From Anthocerotibacter panamensis C109 (GTDB lineage: Bacteria; Cyanobacteriota; Cyanobacteriia; Gloeobacterales; Anthocerotibacteraceae), in the NCBI RefSeq assembly GCF_018389385.1, contig NZ_CP062698.1:2049501-2113500 (forward strand): a stretch of 64,000 bases of DNA, given 5' to 3'. This document shows positions 27,159-37,391 of this stretch, in pieces. Positions within the stretch are counted from its first letter, which is position 1; each line of letters begins with the position of its first letter. Below the pieces are notes generated by a model that worked only from the letters and a program-made list of their open reading frames with translations, was not told the origin of the DNA and did no database searches. A program made the translations under genes and the position numbers.

Positions 27159-28850
27159 ATGAAGCGACGTGAGGCGGGTATATCTATACTTGGTTTTTCA
27201 TTCCTGGCAACGGCACCCGCTCGGGCCAACACCCCTCTGCCTGCAACCCTGCCCAATGGCGTTGCCGCCGGGGATGTCACCCAAACCTCTGCTGTGCTCT
27301 GGACACGCAGTACGATTGCCGGCAATGTGACTTTTGAGTACGGTACCGACCCCAGTTTCACCGTCGCCCAACGCCTCACCAAGCGCAACACCATCCCCAG
27401 CAAACCCTTCAAACTTCCGGTGCAGGGCCTGACCCCGGACAATACTTATTTCTATCGGGTGACCAACACCGCAGGCGACCAAGCCACGGGTACCTTCCGC
27501 ACCCCCGCAGCCTCGGGCTTTCAGGGCATGCGCTTTGGGATATCGGGCGACTGGCGCGGCGAACTGAGCCCCTATCCGGCTATCCGCAATGTCCCTGGAC
27601 GCGACCTAGATTTCTTTGTCGAATTTGGCGATACCATCTACGCTGACTTCCCTTCACCGGCGGTGCCCCTCGCTCAGACCTCGACGATTAGCCAATTCCG
27701 AGCCAAGCACAACGAAGTCTACAGCGCCCGCTTTGGCCTCAATACTTGGGCGGACCTCCGAGCCACGACCGCCATCTTCTCGGTCATTGACGACCACGAA
27801 GTGACAGATAACTTTGCCGGGGGTGCACCTCCAGCCTCGGACACGCGCTTTGCCGGTCAAGCAGGGAATTTTATCAACGAAACCACGCTGTATAACAACG
27901 GCTTGCAGGTCTTCCAGGAATTCAACCCGATCCGCAACGAGTACTACGGGGAAACAGGCGACCCCCGGACAGCCAACAAGCGTAAACTCTATCGCTTCCG
28001 CACTTTTGGTCAGGACGCGGCCATGTTTCTGCTGGACACCCGTTCTTTCCGCGACCAAGAGCTAACCCCGATCACCAACCCGCTCGACCCGGCGCAGATC
28101 GGAGCGTTCCTCACTGCTGCTTTTAACCCCGCCCGGACCATCTTAGGGGCGCAACAACTGTCAGATCTCCAAAATGACCTACAAGCGGCCCAGCAAGCGG
28201 GCATCACCTGGAAATTCGTACTGGTCCCCGAACCCATCCAGAACCTGGGTATCCTGGGCGCTGAGGACCGCTTTGAGGGCTATGCGGCGGAGCGGACGGC
28301 CCTGCTGAGTTTCATTGCCACCAATAACATCACTAACGTCGTCTTTGTCACTGCTGACATCCACGGCACGGTGATTAACGATGTCTCCTACCAAACGGCC
28401 CCCTTCGGCCCTTCGATTCCCACCGGGGCCTTTGAGATCTCTACTGGGTCCGTGGCTTTTGACGCGCCCTTCGGTCCGACAGTGGCCTTTCTGGCCTTTG
28501 TCCTCCAATTTCCGGGAGCCCTCTCCCCCACCGTCTATGCAGCACTGCCCCCTGCCAGCCAGGAAGCCTACATCACCGGGCTCATCAATGGCGGGCTCAC
28601 GGGGCTGGGCTATCCTGCGATTGGGTTGGACGGCTTTGCTCCTGCCACGCTGGTATCGGGTGGCTACACTGCCACCAACAGCTACGGTTGGACCGAGTTC
28701 GATATCGATCAGGCTACACAGGTACTCACAGTCACAACCTACGGCATCCCCTTCTACACCCAAGCCCAAATCGAAAACCCTACCACCCAAGCCGAGGTCC
28801 TCAGTCGCGTGCCTGCTATCTTGAGCCAGTTTACTGTCCAGCCTGTGTAG
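27159..28850 (+). CDS. phoD: PhoD-type alkaline phosphatase/phosphodiesterase
   Basis: A 563-residue exported metallophosphatase. ATG 27159 starts a signal peptide (MKRREAGISILGFSFLATAPARA) with a twin Arg pair suggestive of Tat export, as in other PhoD proteins. An N-terminal fibronectin-like domain (TSAVLWTRST, LTPDNTYFYRVTN) precedes the catalytic part: GISGDWRGEL, VEFGDTIYAD, FSVIDDHEVTDNF and VTADIHG hold the metal ligands. It would release phosphate from esters when phosphate is short, consistent with the Pho box upstream. Confidence 0.95.
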   Translation: MKRREAGISILGFSFLATAPARANTPLPATLPNGVAAGDVTQTSAVLWTRSTIAGNVTFEYGTDPSFTVAQRLTKRNTIPSKPFKLPVQGLTPDNTYFYRVTNTAGDQATGTFRTPAASGFQGMRFGISGDWRGELSPYPAIRNVPGRDLDFFVEFGDTIYADFPSPAVPLAQTSTISQFRAKHNEVYSARFGLNTWADLRATTAIFSVIDDHEVTDNFAGGAPPASDTRFAGQAGNFINETTLYNNGLQVFQEFNPIRNEYYGETGDPRTANKRKLYRFRTFGQDAAMFLLDTRSFRDQELTPITNPLDPAQIGAFLTAAFNPARTILGAQQLSDLQNDLQAAQQAGITWKFVLVPEPIQNLGILGAEDRFEGYAAERTALLSFIATNNITNVVFVTADIHGTVINDVSYQTAPFGPSIPTGAFEISTGSVAFDAPFGPTVAFLAFVLQFPGALSPTVYAALPPASQEAYITGLINGGLTGLGYPAIGLDGFAPATLVSGGYTATNSYGWTEFDIDQATQVLTVTTYGIPFYTQAQIENPTTQAEVLSRVPAILSQFTVQPV

Positions 28851-28920
28851 CAACCGCCCCAGATATCGCTGCCGCCCTGACCAGACGCTAAAATTCTTCA
28901 AGCGTACATAGGTCTTAAGC

Positions 28921-31053
28921 ATGAAGAAAGTGTGGCGACGGTTAAACCTAGGGGTGAGCGGTATTCTGCTCTTGGCGAGTTGTCTGGTAAATCCGGTTTG
29001 GGCTGTAGAACCGCGCCTGATCACCCAAATGGATTTGCTGGATTTCACTTGGCTCGCCGACCCGCAGATTAGCCCGGACGGCTCGCGCATCGTCTATCTC
29101 CAAGTCACTGCCGACCGCAAAAAAGATGGCTACCAGACTGCGCTATGGCTCGCCTCGACTGCCGGGGGACCGCCGCGCCCCTTGACGGGCGGCGGACGGG
29201 ACTCCACCCCGCGTTGGTCGCCCGATGGCCGCCAGATTGCTTTCCTGCGCGTAGCCGAAAAAGACGGTAAACCCACCGCCGCCCAAGTCTATCTGCTCTC
29301 CCTTGATGGGGGAGAGGCCCAAGCCCTGACGGATCTGCCTGAAGGCGTCGGAGCCCCGGTCTGGTCCCCAGACGGTAGACAGATCGCCTTCACCTCTGGC
29401 ACCCTACCTGAAGACCTGGACGAGAAAAAAGAAAAACCCGAGCATGAGAGCGACGTGCGGGTCGTCACCCAGGCTATCTACCGCTTTGACAATGGGGGCT
29501 ACTTGGACTTCAGCCGCAAGGACCACCTGTGGACCGTGCAGCTACCCGCCACCCCCAGTACCAAAGTCAAACCCAAACCCATCACCACAGGCAAATTCGA
29601 TGAAGGGATGCTCCGGTGGTCTCCAGATGGCACTAAAATCTATTTCCTCACCGACCGCGCCTCCGAACCCTCCTACCATGAGCCTGACACCGACCTCTAC
29701 GCCATCAGCGCCCAAGGCGGACCCATCACCAAAGTGGTAGACATCGATGGCCCGGTCGGGAACTACACCCTGAGCCCTGATGGCAAACGGGTCGCCTTCG
29801 TCGGCTTCCTCAACCACAAACCCACCCGCTCCTACAACCAGACCGACCTCTTCGTCGCAGACCTCACTCCGGGCGCAGCCGTCAAAAACCTGACGGCTGC
29901 CTACGATTACGACATCACCGACAATCTGTCCGCCGACCAGCATTCCCCCCGTGGCGGACAACCTGCCGACCCTGTGTGGAGTCAAGATGGACGTTTCGTC
30001 TATATCGTGGGGAGCGAAAAAGGTACTGCCAACCTCAAGCGCATCGATGCCGAAACGGGTCAGGTAGCGCCCTTCACTCAGGGCGACCAGGAAGTGCTCT
30101 CCTACACCGCCACTCCAGACGCCTCGAAGATGGCCCTGATTGTGACCAGCCCGACCAACATCAATGACCTCTACCTAACCAGCAACGGCGACCTGACCCA
30201 ACGTACCCAGGTCAACAAACCCCTTTTCGACCGGCTCCAAATCAGTACCCCTGAAGCCATCACCTACCCTAGTTTCGACGGGCAACTGATCCAAGCTTGG
30301 GTGCTCAAACCGCCCGGATTTGACCCCAAAAAGAAATATCCCCTCATCCTCAACATCCACGGTGGTCCCCACATCGCCTATGGCTATACTTTTTTTCATG
30401 AGTTTCAATGGATGGCTGCCAAGGGCTACGTCGTCCTCTACCCCAATCCCCGTGGCAGTACCACCTACGGTCAAGATTTTGGCAATATCATCCAGTACCG
30501 CTATCCCGGCGACGACTACAAAGACCTGATGGCGGGTGTGGATTACCTCCTCGGTCAGGGCTATATCGATGCCAAACGTCTGGGTGTGACCGGAGGCAGC
30601 GGCGGGGGGCTGCTCACTAACTGGACGATTACCCAGACCAACCGCTTCCAAGCGGCGGTATCGCAGCGCTCTATCGCTGACTGGGCTTCGTGGTGGTATT
30701 CAGCCGATTTCACCTTGTTCCAGCCTTCTTGGTTCCGAGGGGCTCCCTTTCAGGAAACGGCTAATTTCGCCGCTCGTTCTCCCATCACCTACATCGATAA
30801 AGTCCAGACCCCCTTGATGCTCATCGAAGGGGAGGCGGATTACCGGACCCCCTCTGGCTCGGGGGGAGAAACCATGTTCCGAGCGCTCAAATACCTCAAA
30901 AAACCCACTGCCATGGTGCGCTTCCCCGGTGAGAGCCACGAACTCTCGCGCTCAGGCAAGCCTTGGCACCGAGTCGAACGGTTGGAGCACATCGTCAACT
31001 GGTTCGACAAGTATCTGCTGGGCAAAAAAATCGACCGCTACGACGTGCCTTGA
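28921..31053 (+). CDS. Exported S9 family (prolyl oligopeptidase-type) peptidase, copy 1
   Basis: A 710-residue serine peptidase with a signal peptide (about 1-27, ending VWA). Residues about 45-430 form a beta-propeller with WSPDGRQIAF repeats. The alpha/beta hydrolase domain then has ILNIHGGPH, the nucleophile in VTGGSGGGLLT, the Asp in EGEADYRTP and the His in FPGESHELSR, so the triad is complete. It belongs to the acylaminoacyl peptidase/DPP-like group. Its 3' end overlaps the convergent thiE gene by 16 nt. Confidence 0.94.
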   Translation: MKKVWRRLNLGVSGILLLASCLVNPVWAVEPRLITQMDLLDFTWLADPQISPDGSRIVYLQVTADRKKDGYQTALWLASTAGGPPRPLTGGGRDSTPRWSPDGRQIAFLRVAEKDGKPTAAQVYLLSLDGGEAQALTDLPEGVGAPVWSPDGRQIAFTSGTLPEDLDEKKEKPEHESDVRVVTQAIYRFDNGGYLDFSRKDHLWTVQLPATPSTKVKPKPITTGKFDEGMLRWSPDGTKIYFLTDRASEPSYHEPDTDLYAISAQGGPITKVVDIDGPVGNYTLSPDGKRVAFVGFLNHKPTRSYNQTDLFVADLTPGAAVKNLTAAYDYDITDNLSADQHSPRGGQPADPVWSQDGRFVYIVGSEKGTANLKRIDAETGQVAPFTQGDQEVLSYTATPDASKMALIVTSPTNINDLYLTSNGDLTQRTQVNKPLFDRLQISTPEAITYPSFDGQLIQAWVLKPPGFDPKKKYPLILNIHGGPHIAYGYTFFHEFQWMAAKGYVVLYPNPRGSTTYGQDFGNIIQYRYPGDDYKDLMAGVDYLLGQGYIDAKRLGVTGGSGGGLLTNWTITQTNRFQAAVSQRSIADWASWWYSADFTLFQPSWFRGAPFQETANFAARSPITYIDKVQTPLMLIEGEADYRTPSGSGGETMFRALKYLKKPTAMVRFPGESHELSRSGKPWHRVERLEHIVNWFDKYLLGKKIDRYDVP

Positions 31054-32057
31054 AGTTGGGTAAGCAGTTCCCGTGTGGCCTGTCTAGGGTCGGAGGCTGC
31101 CATGATAGCCCGCACAACAGCGACGCGCTGCGCTCCGGCAGCCTGTACCGTCGCGAGGTTGCTCTGGTCGATCCCCCCGATGGCAAAGCTAGGGATGGGG
31201 CTATGTTGGGCGCAATAGCGAACATAGTCCAGCCCGACAGGAATGCGCCCTGCTTTGGTGGGTGTCGCATAGACCGGGCCAACCCCAAGGTAGTCTGCAC
31301 CCTCGGCTATAGCCCGCTGCGCTTGTTGCGGGCTGTGGGTAGACTGACCGATGAGGGCGGTCGGGCCGAGGATGTGACGAGCAAGGCTGATAGGGGCGTC
31401 CTCCTGGCCTAGATGTACCCCATCCGCTTGGATAGCGAGGGCGAGATCAGGGCGGTCATTGAGTATGAAGAGGGCTCCGTAGCGGTCACAGAGCACGCGC
31501 AGGGCGCGACCAAGTTCTAGAATGCCCTGGGCGTCGCGGTCTTTTTCGCGCAGTTGGACCAGGGTCAGCCCACCAGCGAGCGCGGCTTCGACTTGGGTGA
31601 GTAGGTTGGAGCCGGGGCTCGTGACCAGATAGAGCAGACTGACTGCGAGGCGTTCACGAAGATCTGAGGGCAGGAGTTGCTGCTCCAGGATGTAGACCTG
31701 ATAGCGGTACTGCTTCATCTGGAGGGCAAAAGCGCTGTCATAGAGCTTGCCATACTCCTCTAGGACGCGTAGGGCTTCTTGGATGCGGCTGAGGTTGGCC
31801 CGCAAGACGGCCCGCAGGTCGCGGCGTTCGGTCTCCAAGGGCGTGGTGAGTCCGGTCCCCAAGTCGTGGGCGGTGTCGCGGTGCACCCGGATCTGATCGG
31901 TGTGCCAGGAGGCTAATTCTTGGCGCAAAAGCTTCACGGCCTCGCTCAGGCGGGCATCTTCCAGCCCGAAGCGGCACCACTCCTCAAGGACCCTTAGCCC
32001 CTCGCGGGCACGGTCGAGGTTGGCATCCAGAATACGCAAGACAACGTTACTTCTCAC
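31038..32057 (-). CDS. thiE: Thiamine phosphate synthase with N-terminal cyanobacterial extension
   Basis: A 339-residue protein. The C-terminal ~200 residues are ThiE: LVQLREKDRD, FILNDRPDLALAIQADGVHLGQEDA, IGQSTHS, YLGVGPVYATPTKAG and IPSFAIGGI match the pyrophosphate- and pyrimidine-binding motifs. The N-terminal ~140 residues (ILDANLDRAREGLRVLEEWCRF; LRANLSRIQEALRVLEEY) form a helical domain fused to ThiE in cyanobacteria. It joins thiazole and pyrimidine phosphates to make thiamine phosphate. The GTG start overlaps the previous gene by 11 nt. Confidence 0.95.
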   Translation of the reverse strand: MRSNVVLRILDANLDRAREGLRVLEEWCRFGLEDARLSEAVKLLRQELASWHTDQIRVHRDTAHDLGTGLTTPLETERRDLRAVLRANLSRIQEALRVLEEYGKLYDSAFALQMKQYRYQVYILEQQLLPSDLRERLAVSLLYLVTSPGSNLLTQVEAALAGGLTLVQLREKDRDAQGILELGRALRVLCDRYGALFILNDRPDLALAIQADGVHLGQEDAPISLARHILGPTALIGQSTHSPQQAQRAIAEGADYLGVGPVYATPTKAGRIPVGLDYVRYCAQHSPIPSFAIGGIDQSNLATVQAAGAQRVAVVRAIMAASDPRQATRELLTQLQGTS

Positions 32058-33084
32058 AAGACTTGCGCCAGACGCTCCAGGCTACATAGCTGAGGAGGAT
32101 GGTTGCTCCCGCTGTGTAGGTCCAGCCTGCCGGAAGCCCGGTCAGCGCCAGAGCGAGGCAGCCCGCCCACAGCGTCAGAGCATACATGGTCAAGACCGTG
32201 AAGCGGTGGGAGAGGCCGACTTTGAGGAGTTGGTGGTGCAGGTGCCGCTTGTCGGGCTTGAAGGGAGATTGACCTTTACTCAAGCGCTGAATGATCACCG
32301 AAGCGGTATCGAGAATGGGGACGCTAAGGATGAGCAGGGGGACAACAATAGCAGCCGTAGTGACTAGTTTTACTACCCCGATGACCGAGAGTCCAGCGAG
32401 CATAAAGCCTAGGAAATAAGCCCCGCCATCACCCATGAAGATCTGCGCCGGATTGAAATTGTAGCGCAAAAAGCCCAGCGCCGCCCCCGCCAGCGCCGCC
32501 GCAATCAAGGCTGCAGCCCACTGTTGGGTGAGTAGGGCGACTATCAACGTCACACAGGCGGCGATACCGCTGATACCCGCTGCGAGGCCATCCAGTCCAT
32601 CGATAAAGTTGATGGCATTGGTCACACCCACTAGCCACAGGAGCGTCAAAGGCAAACTGAGCACCCCTAACTGCCAAACCCCCAACCCAGGCAGGGAAAC
32701 CGCCTCGATTTGGACGCCTACAGTCCAAGCAGCCCAGGCGATAGCGCCTTGAGCAGCCAGACGCGGCAAGGCGGGCAGCGAGAAGAGGTCATCGGCTAGC
32801 CCCACCAAAAACATCAAAACCGATCCAATCGTCACGCCCCAGACTTCGTACTCTTTATCCGGCGGCAGCGTCCCAAACCAACCCAGCCCCCACACTAAAA
32901 GCAGGGCAGTAGTGACACCTGTAAAAATGGAGACCCCCCCCAGACGAACCATCGGTTGGGTGTGGACCTTGCGTTCGTTGGGTACATCTAGTTGACTGCT
33001 CCTGAGGCCGACAGCACGGACAGCCGGGGTTGTCCATAGGACCACCATCGCTGCACACAGAAACGCCACCAGGATATAGACCAC
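32047..33084 (-). CDS. WecA/TagO-like polyprenyl-phosphate sugar-1-phosphate transferase
   Basis: A 345-residue, roughly 10-helix membrane enzyme of the MraY/WecA superfamily. The Asp-rich motif VGLADDLFSLP, NAINFIDGLDGLAAGIS, FMGDGGAYFLGF and the C-terminal HLHHQLL are the catalytic and substrate-binding motifs. It transfers a HexNAc-1-phosphate to undecaprenyl phosphate, starting cell-surface polysaccharide. The HLHH motif favours the WecA/TagO side over MraY. The GTG start has GAGGAG upstream. It is first in a two-gene unit with thiE. Confidence 0.94.
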   Translation of the reverse strand: MVYILVAFLCAAMVVLWTTPAVRAVGLRSSQLDVPNERKVHTQPMVRLGGVSIFTGVTTALLLVWGLGWFGTLPPDKEYEVWGVTIGSVLMFLVGLADDLFSLPALPRLAAQGAIAWAAWTVGVQIEAVSLPGLGVWQLGVLSLPLTLLWLVGVTNAINFIDGLDGLAAGISGIAACVTLIVALLTQQWAAALIAAALAGAALGFLRYNFNPAQIFMGDGGAYFLGFMLAGLSVIGVVKLVTTAAIVVPLLILSVPILDTASVIIQRLSKGQSPFKPDKRHLHHQLLKVGLSHRFTVLTMYALTLWAGCLALALTGLPAGWTYTAGATILLSYVAWSVWRKSCEK

Positions 33085-33369
33085 TGCTTCTCCTCAGATG
33101 GACCGGGCAATAGCACCTGCGGCACCGTGCCGGAAACTCACCTAATTATGCTCGATTGCGCGGACCCTGCGGCACCGGGATCCCAAGTAAAATCTTTAGA
33201 CCGCTCTATAGCCGCGCACCACAGCCAATGGGAGACGAGGCTCCAAGGTCGAGACTTCGTTGGCTACAACCGTTCAGGCTAAAGGCTCCTGCCCAAAGTG
33301 TGATCCCATTGGACAGAATGAGCATTTATGCTTAAGATTTACAAAGCAAACGGTGAAACATACCCAGTC
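33085..33369. other. Divergent intergenic region, no gene seen
   Basis: Between the divergent transferase and prk genes I see no supported reading frame or RNA motif in this part; the prk promoter candidate follows it. Confidence 0.5.
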
Positions 33370-33399
33370 TTGTAACAAATGTTGCACTCCTGGTACTAT
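33370..33399 (+). promoter_or_regulatory. prk promoter candidate
   Basis: TTGTAA (33370-33375) and TACTAT (33394-33399) are 18 nt apart, with TGG just before the -10 (extended -10 form). The start would be about 50 nt before the prk ATG. Confidence 0.45.
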
Positions 33400-33455
33400 G
33401 AAGACGCCTACGCCTCGGTATGCACGCTTACACGCTGTTGGGAGAGTTTTGTCTC

Positions 33456-34445
33456 ATGGTCACCAAACCGGACCGGATTGTAATGATAGGTGTTGGGGGA
33501 GATAGTGGATGTGGAAAGTCCACATTCCTGCGCCGCCTGCGTGACTTATTCAGTGATGACCTGATCACGACCATCTGTCTCGATGACTATCATAGCCTGG
33601 ACCGGAAACAACGCAAGGTTACGGGCATCACGGCGCTTGACCCCCGAGCCAACAATTTTGACCTGATGGCCGAGCAGGTAGCCACCCTGAAGCGGGGGGA
33701 GCGCATTCAAAAGCCCATCTACAATCATGAGACCGGGGAGCTTGATCCACCTGAGGAGATTGTCCCGACCCCCATCATTATTATCGAGGGCCTGCATCCT
33801 TTTTACGATGAGCGTGTGCGCGACCTACTCGACTTCAAGATCTACTTCGACCTGAGCGATGCGATCAAAGTCCAATGGAAAGTCCAGCGCGATATGGCTG
33901 AGCGTGGGCACACGTACGACGATGTCATGAAGGCCATCAACTCCCGCAAGCCTGACTTTACCGCCTATATTGATCCTCAGAAGCAATTCGCTGATGTCAT
34001 TCTGGAGATCCTGCCTAGCGAATTGCCCGAGAAGCCCGGAGGTCTCAAGATCGTCAAAGCTCGTCTGGTGCAACAGGAAGGTAACCCAGTCTACGACCCA
34101 GCTTACCTCTTTGATAAAGCCATCTCAGACCTGTGCTGGCGGCCCAAATTTGATAACTCCGACCCTGAACTTACCTTCTGCTACGGTCAGGACCGCTACT
34201 TCAACAAGCACATCTCCTTTCTCTCTATCGATGGTGAGTTTCATCCCAAAGATGCCCACAACCTCGAAGAAAAACTGCGTAACACCTCCGAGCGCCACTA
34301 CGGCGAGTTGGCGAGTTTGGTGGTCAAGCGCACAGAGTTTCCGGGCTCCAATGATGGAACAGGTTTCTTCCAGGTGTTGATTGGGCTCAAGATGCGGGAG
34401 ATTTACCAAAAATTGACTACCCCCGCTTTAGTGACATCCAATTAA
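33456..34445 (+). CDS. prk: Phosphoribulokinase
   Basis: A 329-residue Calvin-cycle kinase making ribulose-1,5-bisphosphate. ATG 33456 gives the canonical N-terminus; an ATG at 33420 adds 12 residues without support. The P-loop GDSGCGKST contains Cys19, and Cys41 lies in ICLDDYHS; these are the N-terminal redox pair of oxygenic phototrophs. The usual C-terminal pair (CGRKLTC) is missing: the aligned stretch reads WRPKFDNSDPELTFCYG, with cysteines only at 227 and 242. The rest (LDPRANNFDL, YNHETGELDPPE, IEGLHPFYDERVRD, GTGFFQVLIGLKMR) is typical. tkt follows 63 nt downstream. Confidence 0.97.
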   Translation: MVTKPDRIVMIGVGGDSGCGKSTFLRRLRDLFSDDLITTICLDDYHSLDRKQRKVTGITALDPRANNFDLMAEQVATLKRGERIQKPIYNHETGELDPPEEIVPTPIIIIEGLHPFYDERVRDLLDFKIYFDLSDAIKVQWKVQRDMAERGHTYDDVMKAINSRKPDFTAYIDPQKQFADVILEILPSELPEKPGGLKIVKARLVQQEGNPVYDPAYLFDKAISDLCWRPKFDNSDPELTFCYGQDRYFNKHISFLSIDGEFHPKDAHNLEEKLRNTSERHYGELASLVVKRTEFPGSNDGTGFFQVLIGLKMREIYQKLTTPALVTSN

Positions 34446-34508
34446 ACTGCATGATGAGCGCCCCTCAAGGCGCGGATTCAGGGGCAGGTACATTCACAAG
34501 AGGTATCC

Positions 34509-36506
34509 ATGACGGCGACGCTTACCCCAAAAACCACTGAACGCCTTGACGAGTTGTGTATCAACTCCATCCGCTTCCTGGCTGTCGATGCGGTCCAAAA
34601 AGCCAATTCCGGCCACCCAGGTTTACCTATGGGATGCGCCCCCATGGCTTACGTGTTGTGGACGCAATTTCTCCAACACAATCCCTTAAACCCGAAATGG
34701 ACGAACCGGGACCGCTTTATTCTCTCGGCGGGCCATGGTTCGATGCTCCTCTACGGCCTGCTCCATCTGACGGGTTATGACCTGACGCTCGAAGACCTGA
34801 AGCAGTTTCGCCAATGGGGCAGCAAGACCCCCGGTCACCCGGAAAACTTCATGACCGCTGGGATCGAGACCACCACCGGCCCTCTGGGTCAGGGGGTAGG
34901 CAACGCTGTGGGTATGGCGATGGTCGAGGCGCATCTGGCGGCTAAATTCAACCGTCCCGGCTTCCCCATCGTGGAGCACTACACCTATGTGATTCTTGGC
35001 GATGGCTGCAATATGGAGGGTGTGGCCTCCGAGGCGGCGTCTCTAGGCGGGCACTTGGGCCTAGGTAAGCTCATCATGCTCTACGACGACAACCACATCT
35101 CCATTGATGGCGACACCGCTCTGGCCTTTACCGAGGATGTGGGTGCGCGTTACGAAGCCTATGGCTGGCATGTGCAGGTTGTCGCCGACGGCAATACGGA
35201 CCTGGTGGGTATTGCGAACGCCATTGAGGCGGCCAAAGCTGTCACTGATAAGCCCAGCCTGATTAAGATCCGCACGACTATTGGCTACGGCTCCCCCAAC
35301 AAAGCGGGGACCGAGGGCATTCACGGTTCTGCCCTAGGCGAAGCCGAGGTGAGCCTGACCAAGCAAAACCTGGGTTGGCCTTTGGAGCCGAAGTTCTATA
35401 TCCCGGATGAAGCGCTTCAGGAGTTCCGCAAGTCGTTGGCGAAAGGCGCTACGGCTGAGGCTGAGTGGAATGACCTCTTTGCTCGCTACAAGGCCGAGTA
35501 CCCTGAACTGGCTGCTGAGTATGAGCGGGTCACGACGACCACCCTCCCCGAAGGTTGGGCGGACGTTTTGCCCACCTACCAGCCCACGGATAAGCCCAAT
35601 GCCACGCGTAACCACTCGGGGATCTGCCTGAATGCCCTGGCAAAAACCCTGCCCGAACTGTTGGGCGGCTCGGCGGACCTCGCCCATTCCAACATGACCT
35701 ATCTCAAAGGCTTGCCTGATTATCAGTCGGGCTCCTACACCGGTCGCAATCTGCGCTTCGGGGTCCGGGAGCACGGTATGGCTGCCATTCTCAACGGTAT
35801 GGTTCTCCATAAGGGAGTCATTCCCTATGGCGCGACCTTCTTGGTCTTTTCGGACTATATGCGCGGGGCGATGCGTCTATCGGCTTTGGCGGGGCTAGGG
35901 GTACCTTATATCCTCACCCACGACTCTATTGGTCAGGGGGAAGATGGCCCGACCCACCAGCCCGTGGAAGTCATTCCTTCGCTCAGGGCCATCCCCGATA
36001 TGCTTGTCATCCGTCCTGCTGACGGCAATGAGACTTCGGGAGCCTGGAAAATAGCGATTGAGAAGCGCGATACCCCGACCAGTCTGATCCTGACCCGTCA
36101 GCCGGTACCCAACCTGCCCGGTACTTCTATTGGTGCAGTGGCTTTGGGAGCCTACACCCTAGTGGACAGCGAAGGCACCCCCGACCTGATTTTGATTGCT
36201 ACCGGCTCTGAAGTGCAGCTAGCCCTCGAAGCCGCCAAGCAGCTTGATGCCAAAGTCCGGGTGGTCTCAATGCCTTCTTGGGAACTCTTCGAGGCTCAGC
36301 CTCAGGAGTACAAAGACTCAGTACTCCCGCCTGTAGTCACGAAACGGCTCTCCATCGAAGCAGCCTCCTCCTTTGGTTGGGCGAAGTATGCCAGTGCTCA
36401 CGTCAGCATTGATACTTTCGGAGCCTCCGCTCCCGGCGGCACCTGCATGAAGGAGTTCGGCTTCACAGTCGAGAACGTGGTGGCGAAAGCTAAAGCGTTA
36501 CTCTGA
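34509..36506 (+). CDS. tkt: Transketolase
   Basis: A 665-residue thiamine-diphosphate enzyme of the Calvin and pentose phosphate cycles. The ThDP motif runs from [18 protein letters not shown] to YDDNHIS; other markers are [41 protein letters not shown] and the [17 protein letters not shown] segment. The length is canonical. It lies 63 nt after prk and ends in an intrinsic terminator, so prk-tkt probably form one unit supplying and using pentose phosphates. Confidence 0.98.
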   Translation: MTATLTPKTTERLDELCINSIRFLAVDAVQKANSGHPGLPMGCAPMAYVLWTQFLQHNPLNPKWTNRDRFILSAGHGSMLLYGLLHLTGYDLTLEDLKQFRQWGSKTPGHPENFMTAGIETTTGPLGQGVGNAVGMAMVEAHLAAKFNRPGFPIVEHYTYVILGDGCNMEGVASEAASLGGHLGLGKLIMLYDDNHISIDGDTALAFTEDVGARYEAYGWHVQVVADGNTDLVGIANAIEAAKAVTDKPSLIKIRTTIGYGSPNKAGTEGIHGSALGEAEVSLTKQNLGWPLEPKFYIPDEALQEFRKSLAKGATAEAEWNDLFARYKAEYPELAAEYERVTTTTLPEGWADVLPTYQPTDKPNATRNHSGICLNALAKTLPELLGGSADLAHSNMTYLKGLPDYQSGSYTGRNLRFGVREHGMAAILNGMVLHKGVIPYGATFLVFSDYMRGAMRLSALAGLGVPYILTHDSIGQGEDGPTHQPVEVIPSLRAIPDMLVIRPADGNETSGAWKIAIEKRDTPTSLILTRQPVPNLPGTSIGAVALGAYTLVDSEGTPDLILIATGSEVQLALEAAKQLDAKVRVVSMPSWELFEAQPQEYKDSVLPPVVTKRLSIEAASSFGWAKYASAHVSIDTFGASAPGGTCMKEFGFTVENVVAKAKALL

Positions 36507-36525
36507 ATTCCTGCCACAACTTTAT

Positions 36526-36559
36526 AAAAGGGCTCCTGGTTCGCTGGGAGCCCTTTTTT
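36526..36559 (+). terminator. Intrinsic terminator of tkt
   Basis: An 11-bp stem (AAAAGGGCTCC with GGAGCCCTTTT) and a 10-nt loop is followed by a T run, 20 nt after the tkt stop. Confidence 0.9.
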
Positions 36560-36832
36560 GTAAGATGAGTGCTGATTCGCTGGAGGACTGTAGACCTTGC
36601 CTTGAGCAAGTCTCCCTTAATCATTGAACTGAATTCATCGCGCAGTTTGAGAACGTAACTATTTACCAAATTTTGGTATCTTTGGCTAAATCTGCCTCAT
36701 TTGAAATCGCTGGACAAAAACTGCGCTTTTCAAGGTAAACGGGAGTATCATTTCTTTACTTAGCGGCTTCGGCTGTATGGAGCAGTTCACTTCAACACCT
36801 AGCCTTGTTATGGGTAGGTGTGCTATTCCTGC
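36560..36832. other. Intergenic region between tkt terminator and gntK
   Basis: No gene seen. A weak inverted repeat (ACACCTA at 36795-36801, TAGGTGT at 36815-36821) lies just past the gntK stop and may end that transcript. Confidence 0.4.
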
Positions 36833-37321
36833 CTAAATATTCAACCCCCGGCGAATTTCCTGGACAATCGCTTCCGGGGTCAGACTGATATCGATAGCAA
36901 GGGCATCAGTAGGTTCTTCTAGGGCATCGAACTGGCTTTGGAGCAGGGAGTCAGGCATAAAGTGGCCTTGACGCTGGACGAGGCGGGCTTGGATTAGAGC
37001 AAAGCTGCCATGCAGATAGACGAAGCACACCCGGTCGGACTGGAGCAGGTTCCGGTACTGCGCTTTGAGAGCAGAGCAGGCGAGAACAGTCTTGCGGTTT
37101 TCGTTCAGCCAGACCGTAATTGCAGCTTTGAGGACGTCTAGCCATCCGGCGCGGTCTTGGTCTGTGAGCGGGATACCCCGCTGCATCTTTTCGATATTGG
37201 CGGCGGGGTGAACATCGTCGGCATCGCTAAATTCCCAGCCTAAAGCCTCAGCTAGCATCCGACCAACGGTAGTTTTCCCCGACCCGGTAACCCCTATTAC
37301 AACGATGACGGTGATAGGCAT
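36833..37321 (-). CDS. gntK: Gluconokinase
   Basis: A 162-residue GntK-type kinase phosphorylating gluconate to 6-phosphogluconate. ATG 37321 starts just before the P-loop (VIGVTGSGKTT); a longer frame upstream would overlap the divergent gene. DADDVHPAANIEKMQRGIPLTDQDR, VLACSALKAQYR and GHFMPDSLLQSQFDALEEP are family motifs. Full length for the family. It is divergent from an exported protein with 70 nt between start codons. Confidence 0.95.
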   Translation of the reverse strand: MPITVIVVIGVTGSGKTTVGRMLAEALGWEFSDADDVHPAANIEKMQRGIPLTDQDRAGWLDVLKAAITVWLNENRKTVLACSALKAQYRNLLQSDRVCFVYLHGSFALIQARLVQRQGHFMPDSLLQSQFDALEEPTDALAIDISLTPEAIVQEIRRGLNI

Positions 37322-37391
37322 GGGTCTATCTAGCTCCAATGCGGTGGGCAGGGGGACGGTAAAATGGACAAGTCTTGTCAGAAGTTCCCCC

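Noticed and set aside
28179-29090. 303-codon minus-strand frame
   Set aside because: Antisense to phoD and the S9 peptidase; no recognisable domain.
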